In this document: in pieces, positions 24,693 to 34,409 of the stretch
Position numbering within the stretch: position 1 is the first letter of the stretch
Layout: every line of letters begins with the position of its first letter
Assembly (NCBI GenBank): GCA_014802335.1
Contig: JAAVCL010000021.1
Span: 19,956-83,955, forward strand
Length of the DNA: 64,000 nucleotides
DNA from: Bacteroides sp.
GTDB lineage: Bacteria > Bacteroidota > Bacteroidia > Bacteroidales > Muribaculaceae
Direction: 5' to 3'
Notes under the pieces: model-generated
Told to the model about the DNA's origin: nothing
Seen by the model: only the letters and a program-made list of their open reading frames with translations
The model's database searches: none
Program-made: the position numbers and the translations under genes

Positions 24693-25799
24693 TCAATTCT
24701 TTTTGCTGTTATGGGGGAGACTAATCATGCCCGAGCCCAGGCATAAAGCCCGGTTAGGACTGTAAATTATTGCATATTGACCCGGTGCTATTCCTTGAAC
24801 ATCCGAATCTGATTCAACTCGGTAGCCCCCTGTGGGGGTCTGATATATCTTTCCTGTTAAAAATTCAGGTGTGTGTCGCGTCTTGAAGGTTATGTCAATT
24901 CCCTGTTCCGGGTCTGCGCCGGCGCCTTGCGCACTGTCAAACGGGTTCTCGGTGATCCAATGCATTTCTTCAACCGGTATCACTTTCCCGTATTGTTTAC
25001 GAGTGTCGTACCCGTTCGATACATACACCACATTATCGCGAACATTCTTTCTTACAACATACCACGGACCGCCACTCAGGCCGAGCCCTTTTCGCTGCCC
25101 GATTGTATGAAACCAATAGCCGCGGTGTTCGCCGATTTTTTTCCCCGTCTCAATTTCTATCACCGGGCCGGGACGAGTGCCGAGATGACGTTCGATGAAA
25201 TCGTTATAATTTATCTTACCCAGGAAGCAAATTCCTTGGGAATCCTTGCGGGTTGCGTTCGGCAGATTAACTTCTACGGCACGTTTCCGAACTTCGCTTT
25301 TGGGCATGTCGCCCAACGGAAACATAAGATGACTCAATTGCTCATAACTGATTTGAGCAAGGAAATCTGTCTGGTCTTTTACCGGGTCGGCAGCTGTGGC
25401 AAGATAATATTTCCCGTTTATTTCTTTAATTGATGCGTAATGGCCTGTGGCCACCTTGTCATAGTCCTTACCCCAACGTTCCTCAAAATAGCCGAACTTC
25501 ACCAGCTTGTTGCACATCATGTCGGGGTGAGGAGTCAGTCCCTCTTTTACGGTGCGGAGGGTATAGGCCATTACGCTATCCCAATATTCCTCATGAAGGG
25601 ACACGATGCGAAGGGGTAGATCATATTTCCTCGCTATCAGAGTGCACATTTCTATATCTTCATCTGCAGCGCAATCTCCCTCTCCGTTGTCATTGCCAAT
25701 TCTTATATAATATAAATCCGGTTTGTAACCACGGGCGGTAAGCAGGTCGACCACCACCGCACTGTCCACTCCGCCGGATACCAATACAGCTATTTTCAT
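24693..25799 (-). CDS. mnmA: tRNA 2-thiouridine(34) synthase
   Basis: 368 residues. Transfers sulfur to U34 of tRNAs for Lys, Glu and Gln. The ATP-pyrophosphatase loop SGGVDS is at 8-13. Cys96 ([13 protein letters not shown]) and the Cys in DSQGICFLG are the catalytic/persulfide pair. KVATGHYA and [12 protein letters not shown] are also present. Some Bacteroidota carry more than one MnmA; whether this is the only copy cannot be seen. The stop codon of doxX overlaps its start by 4 bases. Confidence 0.92.
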   Translation of the reverse strand: MKIAVLVSGGVDSAVVVDLLTARGYKPDLYYIRIGNDNGEGDCAADEDIEMCTLIARKYDLPLRIVSLHEEYWDSVMAYTLRTVKEGLTPHPDMMCNKLVKFGYFEERWGKDYDKVATGHYASIKEINGKYYLATAADPVKDQTDFLAQISYEQLSHLMFPLGDMPKSEVRKRAVEVNLPNATRKDSQGICFLGKINYNDFIERHLGTRPGPVIEIETGKKIGEHRGYWFHTIGQRKGLGLSGGPWYVVRKNVRDNVVYVSNGYDTRKQYGKVIPVEEMHWITENPFDSAQGAGADPEQGIDITFKTRHTPEFLTGKIYQTPTGGYRVESDSDVQGIAPGQYAIIYSPNRALCLGSGMISLPHNSKKN

Positions 25800-26287
25800 A
25801 CCTCCTCAAGTTCTGATTCACTCTGATTATCCGAATGTATAAAATGCAACGACAAAAAATAATCTACAGATATTTTGCCGGGCCCCACAAGCATTATAAA
25901 GAAAAAGATACCCATGAACATTATCGGCAGATAGGCCGGATTGCTCCAGCTCATCGTGTAGGTGGCCTGACTCGTATGGGTTAATAAGAATATTTCACAA
26001 CCAAGCATCGTAAGAAAGGGTGGGAGAGCCATAAGTCGGGTGCAGAACCCGAACATAATAAAAATTGAACAAACAATTTCTATCGCAATCAGTATGCCGA
26101 GTCCTACGCTGCCGTCAATTCCGATAATTGTCGGAAATACCTCACTTATATTTTCGAATCCGGCCCATTGCCTGATACCGAATTGCATCAGCATCACCCC
26201 CACAAACAGACGCAGGAAAAGGCGCCCCATGTTGGTATATGAATAGCCCGTGATTCGTATATATGTCCGTTTAATGATATTGCTCAT
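25796..26287 (-). CDS. DoxX-family membrane protein
   Basis: 163 residues with four hydrophobic segments. The [20 protein letters not shown] start and the later [11 protein letters not shown] segment fit the DoxX/quinol-oxidase-subunit-like family. Function is undefined; family members are linked to redox and thiosulfate metabolism. It is translationally coupled to mnmA. Confidence 0.8.
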   Translation of the reverse strand: MSNIIKRTYIRITGYSYTNMGRLFLRLFVGVMLMQFGIRQWAGFENISEVFPTIIGIDGSVGLGILIAIEIVCSIFIMFGFCTRLMALPPFLTMLGCEIFLLTHTSQATYTMSWSNPAYLPIMFMGIFFFIMLVGPGKISVDYFLSLHFIHSDNQSESELEEV

Positions 26288-26331
26288 TGTTTTTGAGTTT
26301 ACGTGTAAGTAGCTACTTATTAATTTCCGTT

Positions 26332-27249
26332 TTATTGTGCGGCTGCCACTGCAATGTCAATGGCGGTGGTGACAGGCACATTTTTTGCCGCTACATGGCC
26401 TGCGCTATCCATTACATAGATCGAGGGCGTGGCGCGAAGATCGTAAATTTCTCCAACCGTGTCGGAGGCCCCTACATGCCATTTTGACGGATAGTCTTTC
26501 AGTTTTTCCTGCCATCCTTCATCCGGGTCGACATTTATGAAAACAACGTTCACTTTCCCCTTGTCTACCAATTGAGAAAGGCGCACGTTCGTGTCTAATT
26601 TCAACTTGGCCATGCGGCAATCGTCACAGTCCGGATTGCCGAACTCGATGATCGTTATCACCCCGTTGGGATGATAATGGGCAATCGAACCGTCTACGCG
26701 GGTATAGTCGAATTCCGGAGGCATTGAACCCCGCAATGTGTTGGTCAGTTGCGCCCGAAGCTGTTCATATCGCAGTTTACGTTCCTTTTTGACACCCTTG
26801 CATGAGATTACGTTATCCAGGAACTTGATAAATATCACATCATTCCAGAATGAGGCTCGCGGGCCATATAATGCCTCTTCCGCTGCTTTGGCGAACTGAA
26901 TACTCAAAATAGGATTCTTTGAAATCCGGTTGATCAGTTTGGTTACAGAGGCTTCAGCCACATCCGGCTCCGACCAGCGCATCGGTGCGACATACACACC
27001 GAAGGCATCGTTCAACGCATTCTGATCCACACTCCCGGATTGTGCAAAATCCATCCCGTCCCAGAAATGTTCCATCAGATAATTGGATTTACCTTCCAGA
27101 CTTTCAATGTTGTCGGGAGCCACCGGATATTCGAACAGTGGTTTTATCACTATTGGTTCACTGGTTTGACCCGACAGGGGAGATGCCAGACAAATTGCAC
27201 TGACTAAAGTCAATGCCGCACCTCTAAGTATATTTTTTGTTTGATTCAT
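26332..27249 (-). CDS. DUF5106-type periplasmic thioredoxin-like protein
   Basis: 305 residues with a signal peptide (to about SPLSGQ). An alpha-helical DUF5106-like region (~50-180: YLMEHFWDGMDF, ASFWNDVIFIKFLDNVIS, LRAQLTNTLRGSMPPEFDYTR) is followed by a thioredoxin fold with a CDDC redox motif at 208-211 and the cis-Pro element ATPSIYVMD. This layout is common in Bacteroidota, where such proteins are probably envelope thiol-disulfide exchangers. Substrate unknown. Confidence 0.85.
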   Translation of the reverse strand: MNQTKNILRGAALTLVSAICLASPLSGQTSEPIVIKPLFEYPVAPDNIESLEGKSNYLMEHFWDGMDFAQSGSVDQNALNDAFGVYVAPMRWSEPDVAEASVTKLINRISKNPILSIQFAKAAEEALYGPRASFWNDVIFIKFLDNVISCKGVKKERKLRYEQLRAQLTNTLRGSMPPEFDYTRVDGSIAHYHPNGVITIIEFGNPDCDDCRMAKLKLDTNVRLSQLVDKGKVNVVFINVDPDEGWQEKLKDYPSKWHVGASDTVGEIYDLRATPSIYVMDSAGHVAAKNVPVTTAIDIAVAAAQ

Positions 27250-27254
27250 TAAAG

Positions 27255-27288
27255 CTCGTTACTGTAATAATCTCGTTACTGTAATAAT
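27255..27288. repeat. 17-bp tandem duplication upstream of the DUF5106 gene
   Basis: CTCGTTACTGTAATAAT occurs twice in a row, six bases before the start codon of the DUF5106 gene. Confidence 0.9.
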
Positions 27289-27308
27289 CTCGCACACATA
27301 CTGATCGT

Positions 27309-27986
27309 TTATTCTTCCACAAATGATCGTATGGCATTGGTCCATGCCTTGTAGCCTGAGCCTGTAAGATGCAATCCGTCGTTTGTATATTCTCGCTTAA
27401 GGTTGCCGGTTGCGTCAGAAAGGGCTGGCCAGAGATCAATATAGACGGCGCCTTCCTCGCCTGCAATTCGCTCTATTTCACGATTGAATCCTTTGATCAC
27501 CTTTTCTTTCCCCGTAAGTGATTTATACCGGTTGGCCTTGCTGTTAATGGGCATCACCGACTGCAGATACAATTTTGTGTCGGGAGATTGTTCCCTTATT
27601 TTCTTAACGAGTGCCGCATAGCGGCGGCCAAGCTCCGCTACGCTGTGATTGTGTGAAACGTCATTGATGCCGATCAATAGAAATATTTTTTTCGGATGCC
27701 CCGATGTGACTTGTTCAAGCCTTTTTTCAACTCCGGTAATTACATCCGAACGTATCCCGCGGTTTTTTATATTATCGGCGTGGAACAGCTCGTTGAATTC
27801 TCCTCCATCCGTAATTGAATTCCCTAAAAATACAATATCATCTTCACCTATCGGCAGAATCTCGAAAAGAGATGTCTTCTGGTCCCAATAATCATCGGCA
27901 CGCGTTGGCAGGGGAGAGCTGAGGCATCCGGCTATCATCAATGCTGCCAGCGAGCTGCTTAAAAAGGTTGTGATTTTATTTCTCAT
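27309..27986 (-). CDS. SGNH/GDSL hydrolase, exported
   Basis: 225 residues with an N-terminal signal ending MIAGC, suggesting a lipoprotein. Block I is FLGNSITDGGEF (nucleophile Ser57), then NRGIRSDVITGV (Gly), LLIGINDVSH (Asn), and DGLHLTGSGYKAW (Asp/His). The GNSIT version of block I resembles sialate O-acetylesterase-like and platelet-activating-factor acetylhydrolase-like esterases of Bacteroidota. Deacetylation of host or dietary glycans is plausible but unproven. Confidence 0.87.
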   Translation of the reverse strand: MRNKITTFLSSSLAALMIAGCLSSPLPTRADDYWDQKTSLFEILPIGEDDIVFLGNSITDGGEFNELFHADNIKNRGIRSDVITGVEKRLEQVTSGHPKKIFLLIGINDVSHNHSVAELGRRYAALVKKIREQSPDTKLYLQSVMPINSKANRYKSLTGKEKVIKGFNREIERIAGEEGAVYIDLWPALSDATGNLKREYTNDGLHLTGSGYKAWTNAIRSFVEE

Positions 27987-28023
27987 CTGAATATGTTTTT
28001 GTAACCGGTGTTGTTCTTTTTAC

Positions 28024-28070
28024 ACTCTTGCTTGTTTTGATATCACTCTTGCTTGTTAATATTACTCTTG
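28024..28070. repeat. ACTCTTGCTTGTT tandem repeat
   Basis: Copies begin at 28024, 28045 and 28064 (third partial), period 19-21 bp, in the gap between the BadF-type kinase gene and the SGNH hydrolase gene. Confidence 0.85.
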
Positions 28071-28072
28071 TG

Positions 28073-28927
28073 TCAATAGGCTTTGGTGTGATACTCTATT
28101 AAACCGTCAATTGGCTTGGAAATGATTTTTCCAACTTTGTAACCCTCATCAGAGGCAGCCTCTTTAAGTATGTCGGAAAAATGAAATGCTATACTTCCCG
28201 TGAAACAAATCGGAACTTGTCGCGAATCTTTGTAGGAAGACACATTCCTATCAAGAAACGTATCAAATTCTCTTCTTACCATTGCGTAAATATATGGATT
28301 CCACAGATGTGAACTGATAAAGGGAACAAACGAAGCAAGAAACTTCCCGGGCCGCGGATTCCGGTAGATATTATCTAATATCTCTCCGAGCGAAAGATTA
28401 TATTTTTTCAGAAGACTCTCTTTTATCGGCTGCGGTAATTTCCCTTTGAAAGCATCCGACAGGAGTCGTTTGCCTAAAGACGCTCCGCTACCTTCGTCTC
28501 CTAAGATAAAACCCAGCGACGGGATGTTGTCAACAATCTTTTCCCCATCATAACGGCAGGAATTACTCCCGGTGCCAAGTATGCAGGCAATGCCCCGGGA
28601 ATGACCCAAAAGGCTTCTTGCAGCTCCCAGAAGATCCGTATAGACATGGATTTTACAAGCAGGAAAAATACTGCCGAAAGACTTGCCCACTTTTTCACAA
28701 ATGCTTTCTGTGGCACAACCCGAACCGTAATAGTAAATTTCATCGGGCACACCGCTTAGGGCGAGTTGGCTCTTCACAACTGTTGCAAGAGATTCAAGAT
28801 CATCTTTTTCTGCTGTCAGCGCATTTATCCCTTCTGTTGTGAACCGACAAAGTTCTTTCCCCCCATATTCCGCGAGGGCCCAGTCTGACTTGGTTGATCC
28901 TGCATCTGCAATTAATATTCTTCTCAT
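28073..28927 (-). CDS. BadF/BadG-type ATPase, probable N-acetylglucosamine kinase-like
   Basis: 284 residues of the actin-like ATPase fold: ILIADAGSTKSDWAL phosphate-1 loop, ACILGTGSNSCRYDG, and FILGDEGSGASLGKRLLSDAF. These segments are typical of the N-acetylglucosamine kinase-like branch of the BadF/BadG/BcrA/BcrD family found in Bacteroidota. Substrate is inferred from the branch only. First gene of the long minus-strand block. Confidence 0.85.
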   Translation of the reverse strand: MRRILIADAGSTKSDWALAEYGGKELCRFTTEGINALTAEKDDLESLATVVKSQLALSGVPDEIYYYGSGCATESICEKVGKSFGSIFPACKIHVYTDLLGAARSLLGHSRGIACILGTGSNSCRYDGEKIVDNIPSLGFILGDEGSGASLGKRLLSDAFKGKLPQPIKESLLKKYNLSLGEILDNIYRNPRPGKFLASFVPFISSHLWNPYIYAMVRREFDTFLDRNVSSYKDSRQVPICFTGSIAFHFSDILKEAASDEGYKVGKIISKPIDGLIEYHTKAY

Positions 28928-29154
28928 TTTCTATTATCTGAACCCTTTGAGAGTCTTTAGCCGTATATTTTATTTATAGCACCTACATGGCATTTATTTC
29001 CGTTACGCGGCAACTATCGAGATTTGAGAGCTATCCGCTCACATCGATGTCTGTTAAACTACTTAGTAGTATGCTTAATTTGCAAATTTAATTAATATGG
29101 GGAGAATATACAAAAAATTTACAACGTTTTATTCGCCTTTTCATCACGGAGGCA

Positions 29155-29184
29155 TAAAAAAATGCCGACTTTTCAGCCGGCATT
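29155..29184 (-). terminator. Intrinsic terminator of the LRR gene
   Basis: Arms AATGCCG (29161-29167) and CGGCATT (29178-29184). Read on the minus strand the hairpin is followed by TTTTTT, right after the stop codon of the leucine-rich-repeat gene. Confidence 0.82.
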
Positions 29185-29219
29185 AAATAATTATTAAAAT
29201 GGTTTCAGATCTTATAATT

Positions 29220-30290
29220 TTAGAAATTTTCCCATTCGTCATCACCGATCACGTTGCGAAGCATCGGACACATCTCGGCGTTCAGAGTGGTAAGCATGTA
29301 GTTGTTAGCTACATTCAGTGTGGTCAGCATCGGGTCGTTGGTGATTGTAACTGTCAGAAGCTGGTTGTTTGAGGCATTGATTCTTTGCAGGAAACTTAGA
29401 TTTGAAAGATTCAATGTGGTCAGGTCATTCCAGGATACATCCACAAACGCAAGTTGCTGGGCGTTGCCAACCTGAAACTCGGTAAGATCGTTATAGGGTG
29501 CCCAGATATCATTGATAGATTTGCAGTTGTTGAACACAAGCGCAGTCATGTGATTGTCAGAACACAAAACGCTGCTCAATGCGGGGAGATCCTGAAGATA
29601 CATCTTTTGGATTCTGTTGGAATTGAGATTAAGGTTCTCAAGTGCAACGCAACCTGTCAGATCAAGACCGCTAAGTTCATTATAGCCTGCATAGAGCGAT
29701 TTTAATTGCTGGCAACCGGCCACACTCAGATTCTGAAGACGATTGCTCATACAATTCAGAAACTCAAGATTGGGAGCGTTTGTCACGTCTAAGGCTTCAA
29801 ACTGATTGCCAGAGATGTTTAGCCTTTTCAACAAAGGAATTTGCTGAAGATCCATATCCGCAAGACGGTTGCGGTTAACTCTTATTGTCTGCACCTGAGG
29901 GCAATTTGTGATGTCGAGAGCTGTCAGACGGTTGTGACCCGCATTAATTTCTACAAGACTTGGATTGTTGCTAACTGTCAGCGATTCTATCTTATTGCCC
30001 GATACATCAATTTTTTCAAGATTAGGAAAATTACTTAGATTCAGCGCTCCGCTTAAATCCTTGTTTTTCCATGTTATTTCAGTGATGTGGCCATCTTTGA
30101 TTTTTAAACCTTCAAGATTGCTCAGATTGTTTCCCACAACTCCAAGGCGACTGCCATTGCTGGTGCCCTCTACCGAAGGCTGATTCATGAAACTTAACAG
30201 TGCTTTGGCCTCATTCTTATTTATTGATTGAGCCAATCCTGTAGAGGCTACCGCCAAAAACGCTGTCATTAATAATGCTGCTTTTTTCAT
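29220..30290 (-). CDS. Secreted leucine-rich-repeat protein
   Basis: 356 residues with a signal peptide ending ...ASTGLAQ. From about residue 55 to the C-terminus there are some fourteen repeats of 21-22 residues with the pattern xLxxLxVSxNxLxxLDxxxxP, e.g. NLEKIDVSGNKIESLTVSNN and LKRLNISGNQFEALDVTNAP. No catalytic domain, membrane anchor or sorting signal follows, so it is presumably a periplasmic or secreted binding protein. Bacteroidales carry many such proteins, some surface-exposed, but the ligand here is unknown. It has its own terminator. Confidence 0.88.
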   Translation of the reverse strand: MKKAALLMTAFLAVASTGLAQSINKNEAKALLSFMNQPSVEGTSNGSRLGVVGNNLSNLEGLKIKDGHITEITWKNKDLSGALNLSNFPNLEKIDVSGNKIESLTVSNNPSLVEINAGHNRLTALDITNCPQVQTIRVNRNRLADMDLQQIPLLKRLNISGNQFEALDVTNAPNLEFLNCMSNRLQNLSVAGCQQLKSLYAGYNELSGLDLTGCVALENLNLNSNRIQKMYLQDLPALSSVLCSDNHMTALVFNNCKSINDIWAPYNDLTEFQVGNAQQLAFVDVSWNDLTTLNLSNLSFLQRINASNNQLLTVTITNDPMLTTLNVANNYMLTTLNAEMCPMLRNVIGDDEWENF

Positions 30291-30691
30291 AGTAATTTCT
30301 GTTTAGTATATTTGTCGAAAGTGGAATTCACTTTATCGTTTTATATCTTACTTCTTAACACTTAAAGATATAAAATGGTTTACTTATAAAATGTGTTTTT
30401 GTGGACCGAATGCCTGCAGCATATTTGTCTGTTTGCGACAGAAGCAAAAGATACGTGGGATACGTGATTGAAAAAGATATGCGATTGAATAGGAGATATC
30501 TGTGATTTTTTAGTTAAAATTTTTTCTGAAGCAGAACAAAATCACCTTCCTGTATGTTTCAATGTAAAAGCTTATCAAAGGCTTTTGAACGGCCAACGAA
30601 AGTTTTGAAATTCCCTAATTTATAAAAGTTATCAACATTTCCTTTCTCTCCGGTCAATTAATCAATAATAATCATTAAAAGCATTCAAATC
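30291..30691. other. AT-rich divergent intergenic region
   Basis: 401 bp between the divergent LRR gene and small membrane protein gene. I see no ORF or clear promoter. Near 30457-30508 there is an approximate 17-bp periodicity (GATACGTGATTGAAAAA, GATATGCGATTGAATAG, GAGATATCTGTGATTTT). Confidence 0.5.
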
Positions 30692-30919
30692 ATGGCAATA
30701 CCTGTACTTAAAGCATTACTCGTGATTGTTATCCTCGCATTGATGATTTTGGTGCTGTTAGGAATCAATCATATCTTTTCGGGAAATTTCACAACCGATG
30801 ATTCTGATATTGACGATCTGCGTAACGATATTATAGAATCAGACGACGTCATATCAGAGCAAAACGCATTTACGGAACTTGTGAAAGTAAAGGTTCCGAC
30901 CGGAAACGCTAAAAAATAA
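30692..30919 (+). CDS. Small single-pass membrane protein
   Basis: 75 residues. A hydrophobic helix (residues ~5-28, VLKALLVIVILALMILVLLG) is followed by a strongly acidic segment (TTDDSDIDDLRNDIIESDD) and a short basic C-terminus. I do not recognise the family. Its own terminator separates it from ureA, so it is probably not part of the urease operon, although it is its nearest upstream neighbour. Confidence 0.65.
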   Translation: MAIPVLKALLVIVILALMILVLLGINHIFSGNFTTDDSDIDDLRNDIIESDDVISEQNAFTELVKVKVPTGNAKK

Positions 30920-31002
30920 GCGTACCCGTGGCATATAGATAAACCACAAGAAAATAATGAAATATAAAATTATTATGTTTTTAAACATGTAAAAATATAC
31001 GA

Positions 31003-31029
31003 AAATCGCGGAACAATACCGCGATTTTT
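31003..31029 (+). terminator. Intrinsic terminator upstream of the urease operon
   Basis: Perfect 10-bp arms AAAATCGCGG and CCGCGATTTT with loop AACAATA, then TTTTG. It isolates urease transcription from the small membrane protein gene. Confidence 0.88.
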
Positions 31030-31073
31030 TTTGTTATTTAAACAATAATTATAAACATCAAATATTCATAACC

Positions 31074-31376
31074 ATGCATTTAACCCCAAAAGAAAAGGAC
31101 AAACTGATCCTGCTTGGTATCGGAATCATTGCCGAGCGTCGTCTTAATAAAGGGCTGAAGCTTAATTATCCTGAAGCGGTGGCTTACATCACAAGCGCTG
31201 CTCTTGAAATGGCCCGCGAAGGTAAAACTGTTGAAGAAACGATGCATCAGGCCGCGCAGGTTCTTACAAAAGAACAAGTAATGGAGGGTGTAGCTGATAT
31301 GATTACGCTTCTTCAGGTGGAAGCTGTATTTACTGACGGTTCTCGTCTTGTCAGTATCCATCACCCTATTAAGTAA
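31074..31376 (+). CDS. ureA: Urease gamma subunit
   Basis: 100 residues, standard length. [52 protein letters not shown] and [25 protein letters not shown] are canonical UreA. First gene of the seven-gene urease operon. Structural subunit of the nickel enzyme hydrolysing urea to ammonia and CO2 in the cytoplasm. Confidence 0.97.
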   Translation: MHLTPKEKDKLILLGIGIIAERRLNKGLKLNYPEAVAYITSAALEMAREGKTVEETMHQAAQVLTKEQVMEGVADMITLLQVEAVFTDGSRLVSIHHPIK

Positions 31377-31394
31377 CCCTGTAAATCTGAAATT

Positions 31395-31967
31395 ATGGCT
31401 GATACAACTAATAATACAAACGTGGCTGCCGACGATAAAGCGCAGGCTACTTATGCTCAACCTGACGGCATTTTCCCCGGAACTCCTCCGATTGCATATC
31501 CCAATACTCCCGGTTTCAAACCCGCTGAATATTGCCCCGTCGGTGGCGTGATTCTTGCCTCTGAGCCCATTACGTATAATGCAAACCGTCGCACTGTTAA
31601 ACTTACAGTGCGCAACACAGGCGACCGTCCCGTTCAGATCGGTTCTCACTTCCATTTCTTTGAGGTGAACCGCTATCTCGAATTTGACCGTCCTAAAGCT
31701 TTTGGTTATCACCTTAATATTCCTGCCACAACTGCCGTGCGTTTCGAAGCCGGAGATGAAAAGGAAGTTGAGCTCGTGGCCTATTCAGGAAAACGCCGTG
31801 TTATCGGTTTCGATGACCTTGCTAACGGTTATACCGGTCTCGAAGATTTCCCCACTTTCTATCCCAAGAAAATCGAGGCTATACGTAAGATGAAAGAATA
31901 TGGCTACAAATGCATCAGCGAAGAAGATGCTGAAGCCGAGTACACTCAAAACGAAATTAAAAAGTAA
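31395..31967 (+). CDS. ureB: Urease beta subunit with extended ends
   Basis: Canonical core ([79 protein letters not shown]) but 190 residues, against roughly 100-125 for free-standing UreB. The extra ~50 N-terminal residues are Ala/Pro/Asp-rich, and ~40 residues after the core ([20 protein letters not shown]) look helical. These may form extra contacts in the urease oligomer. Confidence 0.95.
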   Translation: MADTTNNTNVAADDKAQATYAQPDGIFPGTPPIAYPNTPGFKPAEYCPVGGVILASEPITYNANRRTVKLTVRNTGDRPVQIGSHFHFFEVNRYLEFDRPKAFGYHLNIPATTAVRFEAGDEKEVELVAYSGKRRVIGFDDLANGYTGLEDFPTFYPKKIEAIRKMKEYGYKCISEEDAEAEYTQNEIKK

Positions 31968-31973
31968 TTCCCG

Positions 31974-33692
31974 ATGGCTACAATATCAAGACAAGAAAAC
32001 AACATGCTGTTCGGCCCGACCGTAGGCGATAAAATCCGACTCGGTAACACCGATTTATATGTTGAAATAGAAAAAGACCTGCGTGTATTCGGTGATGAAG
32101 CTGTGTATGGCGGTGGTAAAACTCTGCGCGACGGCATGGGTCTCGCCAACGAATGTACTTCTGCCGACGGTAGCGTTGACCTCGTTATTACCAATGTAAC
32201 TATCCTCGACCCCATTTTGGGTGTGATTAAGGCCGATGTCGGCATTAAGGATGGCAAGATTTCAGGTATTGGTAAAGCCGGTAACCCCAACATCATGGAG
32301 GGTGTTACACCTACAATCGTAACCGGTCCTTCTACTGATGCTATCTCGGGCGAACATCTTATCCTTACCGCTGCTGGTATCGACGGTCACGTTCACTTCG
32401 TTTCTCCGCAACAGGCAGAAAACTGTCTTTCAAACGGTATTACAACTTTGATCGGTGGTGGTATCGGCCCGGTTGACGGCACGAACGGTACAACCATTAC
32501 TTCCGGTCCCTGGAACCTTGCGCGAATGATTCAATCGGCTGATGGTCTTCCCATCAATGTCGGTTTCCTCGGCAAAGGTAACATCGCTGTTGGTGCTTCT
32601 CTTGAAGAACAGGCTGTTGCAGGTGCTTGCGGTTTCAAAATCCACGAAGACTGGGGTGCGACTCCCGCAGTTATCCGCAAATGTATGGAAGTGGCTGACA
32701 TGTTCGACATGCAGGTGGCTATCCACACCGATACACTCAACGAAAGCGGTTATGTAGAAGATACTATTGCTGCTATCGACGGTCGCACAATTCACACTTA
32801 TCACACCGAGGGTGCAGGTGGTGGTCACGCTCCCGACCTCTTGAAAGTGGCTTCACTCAACAATGTGCTCCCTTCTTCCACCAACCCAACTCTGCCTTTC
32901 GGTATCAACTCTCAGGCCGAACTCTTTGATATGATTATGGTCTGCCATAACCTTAATCCCAATATACCTTCTGACGTGGCTTTCGCTGAAAGCCGTGTGC
33001 GTCCCGAAACTCAGGCCGCTGAAAATGTGTTCCACGATCTCGGCATCATATCAATGGTTTCTTCTGACTCTCAGGCTATGGGTCGTGTAGGCGAATCGTT
33101 CATGCGTACATTCCAAATGGCTTCTTACATGAAGCAGGTGCGTGGAAAACTCCCCGAAGATTCTGACAACAACGATAACTTCCGTGTGCTTCGTTATCTT
33201 GCTCAGATCACTCTTAACCCCGCAATTACTTACGGTATCTCTGATGTGCTCGGTTCGATTGCTGTTGGTAAAATGGCCGACCTCGTTCTCTGGGAACCCG
33301 CTTTCTTCGGCACCAAGCCCAAGATGGTTCTCAAGGGTGGCTTAGTGAATTGGGCCAACATGGGCGACCCCAATGCTTCGCTCCCGACTCCCCAGCCCAA
33401 AATCATGCGCCCCATGTTCGGTACTCTCGCTCAGACAATGCCCCTCACTCGCATGACTTTCGTTTCGCAGGCTGCTTATCAGGATGATATCAAGAAGAAA
33501 CTTAACCTTGAGAGCATCATTTATCCTGTTCACGGAACTCGTTGCATCACCAAGAAAGACATGGTGCGTAACACCGCTACGCCTTTCATTGAGGTGAATC
33601 CCGAAACATTCGAAGTTACCGTCGACGGATACAAGGCCACTGTGCCCCCGGCTGCCGAACTCTCTCTCGGACAGCTCTATTGGTTCTCTTAA
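31974..33692 (+). CDS. ureC: Urease alpha (catalytic) subunit
   Basis: 572 residues. Nickel and catalytic residues are all present: His139 and His141 (DGHVHFVSPQQ), carbamylated Lys222 and His224 (GFKIHEDWG), His251 (AIHTDTL), His277 (HTEGAGGGHAPD), flap Cys324-His325 (MVCHNLNPN) and Asp365 (SSDSQAMG). Canonical ureases often have CHH at the flap; here it is CHN. It catalyses urea hydrolysis as part of the UreABC complex. A terminator-like structure lies between it and ureE. Confidence 0.97.
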   Translation: MATISRQENNMLFGPTVGDKIRLGNTDLYVEIEKDLRVFGDEAVYGGGKTLRDGMGLANECTSADGSVDLVITNVTILDPILGVIKADVGIKDGKISGIGKAGNPNIMEGVTPTIVTGPSTDAISGEHLILTAAGIDGHVHFVSPQQAENCLSNGITTLIGGGIGPVDGTNGTTITSGPWNLARMIQSADGLPINVGFLGKGNIAVGASLEEQAVAGACGFKIHEDWGATPAVIRKCMEVADMFDMQVAIHTDTLNESGYVEDTIAAIDGRTIHTYHTEGAGGGHAPDLLKVASLNNVLPSSTNPTLPFGINSQAELFDMIMVCHNLNPNIPSDVAFAESRVRPETQAAENVFHDLGIISMVSSDSQAMGRVGESFMRTFQMASYMKQVRGKLPEDSDNNDNFRVLRYLAQITLNPAITYGISDVLGSIAVGKMADLVLWEPAFFGTKPKMVLKGGLVNWANMGDPNASLPTPQPKIMRPMFGTLAQTMPLTRMTFVSQAAYQDDIKKKLNLESIIYPVHGTRCITKKDMVRNTATPFIEVNPETFEVTVDGYKATVPPAAELSLGQLYWFS

Positions 33693-33704
33693 TTGAATGT
33701 TTTT

Positions 33705-33749
33705 GCCGGAAATACTCTCGTTAAAGTGCTGTTTCCGGCACTTTTTTTC
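33705..33749 (+). terminator. Intercistronic terminator with possible competing stem between ureC and ureE
   Basis: AAAGTGC (33723-33729) and GCACTTT (33738-33744) form a hairpin followed by a T-rich tail (TTTTCTCTTTTTTC), a classical terminator shape. An upstream GCCGGAAA (33705-33712) can instead pair with TTTCCGGC (33732-33739), which occupies the terminator loop and right arm. The two folds are mutually exclusive, so it could attenuate readthrough into the accessory genes. Confidence 0.65.
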
Positions 33750-33776
33750 TCTTTTTTCATAATTATTGTAGTTCAA

Positions 33777-34409
33777 ATGACTGTATATACTGAAATTTTA
33801 GGTAATATAAACAACGATAAGTCATGGGCCGATAAAATTGCTGATCTTGATGTGGATTATGTGATGCTCGACCAATGGACAGCGCAGAAAAGCCGTTTTC
33901 TCGGAAAGGGTCTCACAGGTGAGGAATATCCGGTGGCTCTCAAACGCCACACGCAGGTGGTGGATGGTGATGTCATTGCATACGATCCCGAAGCCGGAAA
34001 AGCAGTGGTGCTTCGAATCGAGCTGAGTCCCGTGCTTGTCATTGATATGTCGGCGCTCGCATCTCAGGATCCCGAGTCTATCATCAGACGCTCCGTGGAA
34101 CTCGGCCATGCTATCGGAAATCAGCACTGGCCCGCGGTGGTGAAAGGAACAAAAGTATATGTTCCCCTCACTGTCGATAAGAAAGTAATGCTGTCTGTAA
34201 TGGAAACTCACCACCTCGAAGGCATTGAATTTGAGTTCCAGACCGGTCTTGATATAATCCCTTACCTTGCACCCCACGAAATCCGCCGACTCTTCGGTGG
34301 TGCCGGTCAGGAAAGTCACTCTCATATCCATGCGGAGCCGGGTCATCATCACCCAGTGCCTCATATCCATTTTGACGAAAACGGTATTGCCCATGAGCAC
34401 ACCCACTGA
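33777..34409 (+). CDS. ureE: Urease accessory nickel carrier
   Basis: 210 residues from the ATG at 33777 (MTVYTEILGNINND). A longer frame starting at 33693 would translate the terminator region as a hydrophobic stretch and is unlikely. The N-terminal peptide-binding domain, the VLVIDMSALASQDPESIIRRSVELGHAIGNQHWP metal-binding domain and a His-rich tail (ESHSHIHAEPGHHHP, HIHFDENGIAHEHTH) are typical of nickel-storing UreE. It hands nickel to UreG. Its end overlaps ureF. Confidence 0.94.
   Translation: MTVYTEILGNINNDKSWADKIADLDVDYVMLDQWTAQKSRFLGKGLTGEEYPVALKRHTQVVDGDVIAYDPEAGKAVVLRIELSPVLVIDMSALASQDPESIIRRSVELGHAIGNQHWPAVVKGTKVYVPLTVDKKVMLSVMETHHLEGIEFEFQTGLDIIPYLAPHEIRRLFGGAGQESHSHIHAEPGHHHPVPHIHFDENGIAHEHTH

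Noticed and set aside
33693..33776. Longer ureE N-terminus
   Set aside because: It would translate the terminator hairpin into a hydrophobic stretch; UreE is cytosolic and starts normally at 33777.
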